Part shown: in pieces, positions 59,696 to 64,000 of the stretch
How positions within the stretch are numbered: the stretch's first letter is position 1
Layout of the letters: every line of letters starts with the position of its first letter
Origin: Bradyrhizobium sp. CCGB01
GTDB lineage: Bacteria; Pseudomonadota; Alphaproteobacteria; Rhizobiales; Xanthobacteraceae
Reading direction: 5' to 3'
DNA length: 64,000 nucleotides
Assembly (NCBI RefSeq): GCF_024199795.1
Contig: NZ_JANADK010000001.1
Location: 3,286,001-3,350,000, forward strand
Position numbers and translations under genes: made by a program
Notes under the pieces: generated by a model
What the model was told of the DNA's origin: nothing
Database searches by the model: none
The model's input: the letters and a program-made list of their open reading frames with translations, nothing else

Positions 59696-59737
59696 GCGCC
59701 CGCCACGCCGCCGGTTGTCCGGTGGCCCGGCGGGCGC
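59696..59737. terminator. Strong GC hairpin before feuP
   Basis: GCGCCCGCC and GGCGGGCGC (59729-59737) form a perfect nine-base stem; inside it GCCGCCGG and CCGGTGGC pair further. No T-run follows. It lies 57 bases after the small membrane protein gene and 130 bases before feuP, so it probably ends the former's transcript, perhaps with Rho. Confidence 0.5.
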
Positions 59738-59868
59738 AGTCGCGTCGGCCGCGAAGAAATCGTATATGACCAAAAAGTAACGCGGCCGGTTCCCCGCGTT
59801 CATATTCAGTTCACGCCGGAATTGCTCATCTGTAGCAGTGTTCATGCGGCCTATTTCTGGAGAGAAGC

Positions 59869-60543
59869 GTGCGCCTGCTCGTTGTTGAGGACGACCCCGA
59901 TCTCAATCGCCAGCTCACCAAGGCGCTGACCGACGCCGGCTACGTCGTCGACCGCGCCTTCGACGGGGAGGAGGGGCATTATCTCGGCGATACCGAGCCC
60001 TACGATGCCGTCGTGCTCGACATCGGCCTGCCGAAGAAGGACGGCATCTCGGTGCTGGAAGCCTGGCGCCGCAACGGCCGCACCATGCCGGTCCTCATCC
60101 TCACCGCGCGCGATCGCTGGAGCGACAAGGTCCAGGGGTTCGATGCCGGCGCCGACGATTACGTCCCCAAACCGTTCCATCTGGAGGAGGTGCTGGCGCG
60201 CATCCGCGCGCTGCTGCGCCGTTCGACCGGCCATGCCCAGAGCGAGCTCAGCTGCGGCCCCGTCACGCTCGACACCAGGACCGGGCGGGTCAGCGTCTCC
60301 GGCAATCCCGTGAAGATGACCTCGCATGAATATCGGCTTCTGGCCTATTTGATGCACCATTCGGGGCGCGTCGTGTCCCGCACCGAGCTGGTCGAGCACC
60401 TCTACGACCAGGACTTCGACCGCGACTCCAACACCATCGAGGTCTTCGTCGGCCGCATCCGCAAGAAGCTCGACGTCGACATCATCCAGACCGTCCGCGG
60501 CCTCGGCTATCTCCTGACCCCGCCGCCCGCGCCGGGCGCCTGA
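59869..60543 (+). CDS. feuP: Response regulator, OmpR family (FeuP-like)
   Basis: Response regulator of 224 residues: receiver domain (1-115) with the phosphoacceptor Asp51 in VVLDIGLPKKDG, and Lys in PVPKPF-like DYVPKPF; winged-helix DNA-binding domain (about 130-218) with TSHEYRLLAYLMHHSGRVVSR and RKKLDVDIIQTVRGLGY. It is close to FeuP of rhizobia, which controls cyclic glucan export. GTG start at 59869 after GGAGAGAAG. The kinase gene follows 92 bases on. Assignment to FeuP is by similarity to the pair and is fairly good; PhoP is the alternative. Confidence 0.87.
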   Translation: MRLLVVEDDPDLNRQLTKALTDAGYVVDRAFDGEEGHYLGDTEPYDAVVLDIGLPKKDGISVLEAWRRNGRTMPVLILTARDRWSDKVQGFDAGADDYVPKPFHLEEVLARIRALLRRSTGHAQSELSCGPVTLDTRTGRVSVSGNPVKMTSHEYRLLAYLMHHSGRVVSRTELVEHLYDQDFDRDSNTIEVFVGRIRKKLDVDIIQTVRGLGYLLTPPPAPGA

Positions 60544-60635
60544 AGCGTCTGGACTTGACGGGAGGCCGAACAGGGGCCTTGGTCCGGTCATGACGTCCGA
60601 CGCCCCGCCACCCTGCGCCTGCCGGGACCCTTCCG

Positions 60636-62012
60636 ATGCCCGCTAGCTCGCTTGCCAACCGCCTGTTCCTGTCGGCGACGGCGTGGCTCGTGGTGATCCT
60701 GGCCATCACCGGGGTGGTGCTGTCGTCGGTCTACAAGAGCGCCACCGAGCGCGCCTTCGACCGCCGCCTCAATCTCTATCTGCGCACCCTCATCGCCGAG
60801 GTCGCGACCCCCGACGAGCCGCCGGACCGTCAGTTCCAGTCGCTCGGTGAGCCGCTGTTCGAGCTGCCGCTGTCGGGCTGGTACTGGCAGATCACGCGGA
60901 CCGATACCGAAAAGCCGGAGGTGCGCTCGTCGCGCTCGCTCTGGGACAAGAAGCTGCCGAAGCTGGAGGAGCAGGGCACCGAGCTCACGGCTGCCGGCAT
61001 TCGCCTTGCCTATGTCGACGGGCCCGAGGGGCAGAATCTGCGCATGGTCGAACGCCCCGTCGATCTCGGCGCGGACGGCAAATATCTGGTCAGCGTCGCC
61101 GGCGACGACACCGAGATCTTCGATGAGACGCGGAGCTTCGACTACTATCTCGGCGGCACCTTCACTGCGCTTGGCATCGTGCTGCTGCTGACCACGGTAT
61201 TCCAGGTCCGCTTCGGTCTGGCGCCGCTCAAGCGCATCTCGGAATCCATCGCCGATATCCGCTCGGGGCGGGCCGAGCGGCTCGAGGGTGAATTCCCGGT
61301 CGAGATCGCGCCGCTGGCGCGCGAGACCAACGCGCTGATCGACGCCAATCGCGAGATCGTCGAGCGCGCGCGCACCCATGTCGGCAATCTCGCCCATGCG
61401 ATCAAGACGCCGCTCTCGGTGATCGTGAACGAGGCCGGTTCGCACGCCACCGAGCCGTTCGCCGCCAAGGTGATGGAGCAGGCCGACGTGATGCGTGACC
61501 AGCTCGCCCATCATCTGGAGCGCGCACGCATCGCGGCGCGGGTCTCGATCGTTGCGACCGTGACCGAGGTTGCGCCCGTTATCGAGGCGCTGCGGCGGAC
61601 CATGGAGAAGATCCATCGCGATCGCGACATCATGGTCGAGGCCAAGGCCGATCCGTCGGCAAAATTTCGCGGCGAGCGGCAGGATCTGGAGGAGATGGTC
61701 GGCAATCTCGTCGACAATGCCTGCAAATGGGCGGCCTCGCGGGTCTTCATTGAGGTCCTGGTGGAAGCGCCGCACCAGGCGGGCGCCGGCCCCCGCCTGC
61801 GGATCGTCGTCGATGACGACGGCCGGGGCCTGTCGGAGGCCGAACGCGCCCAGGTCTCCCGGCGCGGCCAGCGGCTCGACGAGTCCAAGCCCGGCTCGGG
61901 GCTCGGCCTGTCGATCGTCACCGATCTCGCCGCGCTCTATGGCGGCAGCCTTTCACTGGGTGGCGCCCCGACCGGTGGCTTGCGGGCAGTGCTGGTCCTT
62001 CCCGGAATATAA
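60636..62012 (+). CDS. feuQ: Sensor histidine kinase (FeuQ-like)
   Basis: Membrane histidine kinase of 458 residues. Two membrane segments (about 13-35 and 178-200) flank a periplasmic sensor of about 140 residues; a HAMP-like region (about 200-250) follows. The phospho-acceptor is His254 in NLAHAIKTPLSVI, a form common to PhoQ/FeuQ. The ATPase domain has VDNACKWAA, DDDGRGLS and GSGLGLSIVTDL. It is paired with the upstream response regulator. In Sinorhizobium the FeuQ balance with a small protein FeuN sets activity; no such small gene is obvious right here. Confidence 0.88.
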   Translation: MPASSLANRLFLSATAWLVVILAITGVVLSSVYKSATERAFDRRLNLYLRTLIAEVATPDEPPDRQFQSLGEPLFELPLSGWYWQITRTDTEKPEVRSSRSLWDKKLPKLEEQGTELTAAGIRLAYVDGPEGQNLRMVERPVDLGADGKYLVSVAGDDTEIFDETRSFDYYLGGTFTALGIVLLLTTVFQVRFGLAPLKRISESIADIRSGRAERLEGEFPVEIAPLARETNALIDANREIVERARTHVGNLAHAIKTPLSVIVNEAGSHATEPFAAKVMEQADVMRDQLAHHLERARIAARVSIVATVTEVAPVIEALRRTMEKIHRDRDIMVEAKADPSAKFRGERQDLEEMVGNLVDNACKWAASRVFIEVLVEAPHQAGAGPRLRIVVDDDGRGLSEAERAQVSRRGQRLDESKPGSGLGLSIVTDLAALYGGSLSLGGAPTGGLRAVLVLPGI

Positions 62013-62173
62013 TCCTTTGTTCCGGCAAGATTATTTGGCTGGCCGGGCACCGATCCGGACGAAACCGGAGCTATTTCGGAGCAACTTCCTAAACGGCTTC
62101 TTAAGTGGGGCCCACCTATGATCGCGCAGGACGAATCCCACGTCCGCCATCTTACCGTGCATTACCCGGGCGC

Positions 62174-63577
62174 ATGAGCCAGACATCGATCGAGCGGCTG
62201 AGGGAATATCTCGCGCAGCTCCCGCCGCAGTCGCAGGCACTGCTGATGCGGGAGTTCGAGCGCGCGCTCGAGCGCGGCCAGGACACGGCGGTGGCGACCC
62301 TCGTGCTCGAGCAGCTGCGCAAGATCGTCCGCAAGACCGAAGTCGACGAGGCTCCGCCGCCGCGCACGGACGATCTGTCGCGGCTGCTGTTCCAGGTGCT
62401 GGAACCGTTCCTGGTCGAGGCGGGCGCCCCGGTCCGGGTCGGCCAGATCCGCCGCTCCTCGCTGCATCCGATCTGGCAATGGCTCGGCCGCGACGGCGCC
62501 CCGGACAAGGTGAACGAGTTCGAGGCGGCACTGGCGCGCATGCCGACTTCGGACAGTGCGGGGCAGGTCGAAGCCCTCGCCTCGAAGCTTCAGGCGGTGG
62601 CCGCGGACGCCATCTTCGAGCTGACCGGTCCCGGCGGCGGCGACAAGTCGCGCGCGCTCGCCCGCGTCGGCCCGCCTAACGTGATCGAGGACCTGTATTC
62701 GATCGGAGCGGTGCTCCAGGTCCGGGAAGCCATCGCTACGGTGAACGAGAAGCTGCCGCGCTTCCTGCGTACCTTCGGCGATGCCCAGATCGCATCGGTG
62801 ACGGCCACGCTCAACATTCCCGTGCTCCAGACGCCGCAGATGCTGCCCTTCGCGCTGTCGATCGTCGTGCAGCGGATGACCGCGCGGTGGCAGATCATCC
62901 GCCTCGCCATCAAGATTGCCGCCTCCGACGACGAGATCCGCGTTGCGGCGACGCCCTACGGTGTGGCCGTCACGATTGCCCTGCACGATTTGTCCTGCGT
63001 CGCCGCGGCGCTGCGCATGGACATCAAGCGCGGCCATTTCGAGAACGTCGCCGACAATCTCAAGGCGCTGCATGACGGCGTGCGCGGACTTCGCACGGAG
63101 CTCGATCTGCGCAACGATTCCGCCTGGGGCAAGCAGCTGACCTCGATCCGGGCCGACATCTCCAACGCGCTGCAATCGGAGATCGACAGCGTTCCCGGCC
63201 GCGTTCGCCGCATCCTGCGCCAGCGTCCCGAGAAGGACATTCCCCCGGGCGCGCGGATCGACAGCACCGAGGTCGAGGAAACCGTGGCGCTGATCGATTT
63301 CGTCGCGACCTGCCGCAACTACGCGAGCGAGCTTGCGATCAACGAAGTGACGCTGCGCACCTATTCCGATCTCCAGCAATATGTCGAACGGTCGACCGAG
63401 CAGTTGGTGCAGTCGCTGCGCGCCGCCGATCACAAGGTCCGCACGTATCGGCAGCAGCAGGTACAGGCCGCGATCCGCTTCTGCCAGGTGCTGTTCGGCG
63501 ATGATTACGCGTCGCTGATGAGCCGCGCCGCGGAGAACGCGGCCACGGGCGAGCGCAAATCGTCGCGCGCGAGCTGA
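62174..63577 (+). CDS. Conserved hypothetical protein (467 aa)
   Basis: Protein of 467 residues, mainly helical, without membrane segments or signal peptide. It begins SQTSIERLREYLAQLPPQSQ, and contains TFGDAQIASVTATLNIP, MTARWQIIRLAIKIAAS and a C-terminal helical part with RKVRTYRQQQ-like sequence (HKVRTYRQQQVQAAIRFCQ). I recall similar orthologues in rhizobia without assigned function. The ATG at 62174 is preferred: the upstream frame (62105) begins inside the GT-rich leader. It follows the feuQ gene by 160 bases in the same direction and may be a separate unit. Confidence 0.75.
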   Translation: MSQTSIERLREYLAQLPPQSQALLMREFERALERGQDTAVATLVLEQLRKIVRKTEVDEAPPPRTDDLSRLLFQVLEPFLVEAGAPVRVGQIRRSSLHPIWQWLGRDGAPDKVNEFEAALARMPTSDSAGQVEALASKLQAVAADAIFELTGPGGGDKSRALARVGPPNVIEDLYSIGAVLQVREAIATVNEKLPRFLRTFGDAQIASVTATLNIPVLQTPQMLPFALSIVVQRMTARWQIIRLAIKIAASDDEIRVAATPYGVAVTIALHDLSCVAAALRMDIKRGHFENVADNLKALHDGVRGLRTELDLRNDSAWGKQLTSIRADISNALQSEIDSVPGRVRRILRQRPEKDIPPGARIDSTEVEETVALIDFVATCRNYASELAINEVTLRTYSDLQQYVERSTEQLVQSLRAADHKVRTYRQQQVQAAIRFCQVLFGDDYASLMSRAAENAATGERKSSRAS

Positions 63578-63591
63578 TCAAGCGCATTATT

Positions 63592-63603
63592 TTGTGATCA
63601 CAA
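63592..63603. promoter_or_regulatory. TTGTGATCACAA palindrome
   Basis: A perfect 12-base palindrome that starts 15 bases after the stop of the preceding gene and lies about 75 bases before the last small gene. TGTGA and TCACA are the half sites of CRP-type regulators, but with no spacer between, unlike CRP. It may be a binding site for another dimeric regulator. Confidence 0.4.
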
Positions 63604-63676
63604 TTTGAGGTTGACGGTGCCGGTGGCCGGCCCTACGGTCGCCGTGCAAGTTTTTGGAATTTCTATCTGTGGGCGC

Positions 63677-63946
63677 ATGAAACCCCTTATCAGCTCCATC
63701 GAAATTGAAAACCGCGTCATTGTTGCCAAGTATCAAAGGCTGATGGTTGGCGCGAAGGTGGTGCTGATCGAGAAGTCAAGCGGCCGGCAGCTGCCCGAGA
63801 CCGTCACCAGGGTTGCATCGCCCGTTCCCGTCGGGGCGTTGCGCATCAGATTGCCTGACGCAATCGAGCCGGGAACATACTTCCTGAGGGCCTTCAACGG
63901 GCACGGCGAGGACGCGGCGCAAAGCGCCGACTTCGAGATCCGCTAA
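63677..63946 (+). CDS. Small hypothetical protein (89 aa)
   Basis: Protein of 89 residues, mostly beta-strand by appearance: SSIEIENRVIVAKYQRLMVG, then VVLIEKSSGRQL, VGALRIRLPDAI and TYFLRAFNGHGEDAAQSADFEI. The strand pattern and ending (rises to a pair like ADFEIR) suggest a single immunoglobulin-like or fibronectin-type domain. No signal peptide in this form. ATG 63677 is chosen; a frame extending to 63605 has no support. Family not recognised. Confidence 0.6.
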   Translation: MKPLISSIEIENRVIVAKYQRLMVGAKVVLIEKSSGRQLPETVTRVASPVPVGALRIRLPDAIEPGTYFLRAFNGHGEDAAQSADFEIR

Positions 63947-64000
63947 GTCGTTGGATTTTCACCGTTTCGGGACTGTGTGCGGTCGCGCCGAATTGACAAT

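Noticed and set aside
62162..63433. Minus-strand frame of about 420 codons opposite the 467-residue hypothetical
   Set aside because: Antisense composition; the plus frame has helical, protein-like sequence.

Overview
The window reads as chromosomal DNA of a slow-growing rhizobial alphaproteobacterium, most likely Bradyrhizobium or a close relative. The basis is high GC with strongly GC-rich third codon positions, a MucR/Ros regulator, a FeuP/FeuQ-like two-component pair, DUF2336 and DUF1491 proteins, an aquaglyceroporin-type ars cluster, TctC-type solute receptors, and several classes of intergenic palindromic repeat of the kind scattered through Bradyrhizobium genomes. I see no rRNA, tRNA, insertion sequence, prophage, integrase or CRISPR array.

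Layout, left to right. 0.2-10.4 kb is mostly housekeeping and envelope: a GT39-like membrane glycosyltransferase, MucR, SufE, a PAS sensor kinase overlapping a peptidoglycan-binding protein, DUF2336 with candidate CtrA boxes, and a lipoprotein. 10.4-12.2 kb is a LysR regulator divergent from a metallo-beta-lactamase-fold hydrolase. 12.2-17.6 kb is a catabolic cluster: a FAH-family hydrolase and an amino-acid-synthesis-family protein in one operon, a GntR/FCD regulator, then a quinone-oxidoreductase-like enzyme, a VOC dioxygenase-like protein and a TctC-type binding protein. Matching operators stand in front of both operons. 17.6-22.2 kb is an arsenic cluster: arsC, aqpS, two different arsR genes, a flavoprotein with a cysteine-rich tail, and an MFS exporter.

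22.4-25.6 kb holds a GFA protein and a TonB-dependent receptor behind a clear cobalamin riboswitch. 26-30.6 kb is a run of poorly known genes: a methyltransferase, a membrane-anchored ClpP-like protein, small secreted proteins and a Cj0069-like protein. 30.8-34.6 kb is a probable stress locus (PepSY, DUF1259, a frameshifted Fe/Mn superoxide dismutase, a LamG-like protein, TauE/SafE) in which one promoter-plus-hairpin module occurs twice. 34.7-40.5 kb is a LysR-controlled one-carbon operon: purU, a GcvT/LigM-like tetrahydrofolate-dependent demethylase, folD and an aromatic-acid-type MFS transporter. It is a good candidate for use of a methoxylated or N-methylated substrate.

40.6-56.3 kb carries a DUF1254/DUF1214 pair, a PBP1A, a YcgN-type protein, a DHA2 drug exporter, a triple-GAF histidine kinase next to an alpha/beta hydrolase, a TPP enzyme, and a UspA plus P-type ATPase operon behind a FixK/FNR box. 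56.3-64 kb holds an orphan Flp pilin, Ku, small proteins, FeuP/FeuQ and conserved hypotheticals.

Three places look like single-base frameshifts in short homopolymers: the superoxide dismutase, the start of the ars MFS gene and a small gene near 57.7 kb. They may be real, programmed or assembly errors. All functional calls come from reading the translated sequence; no database search was possible.
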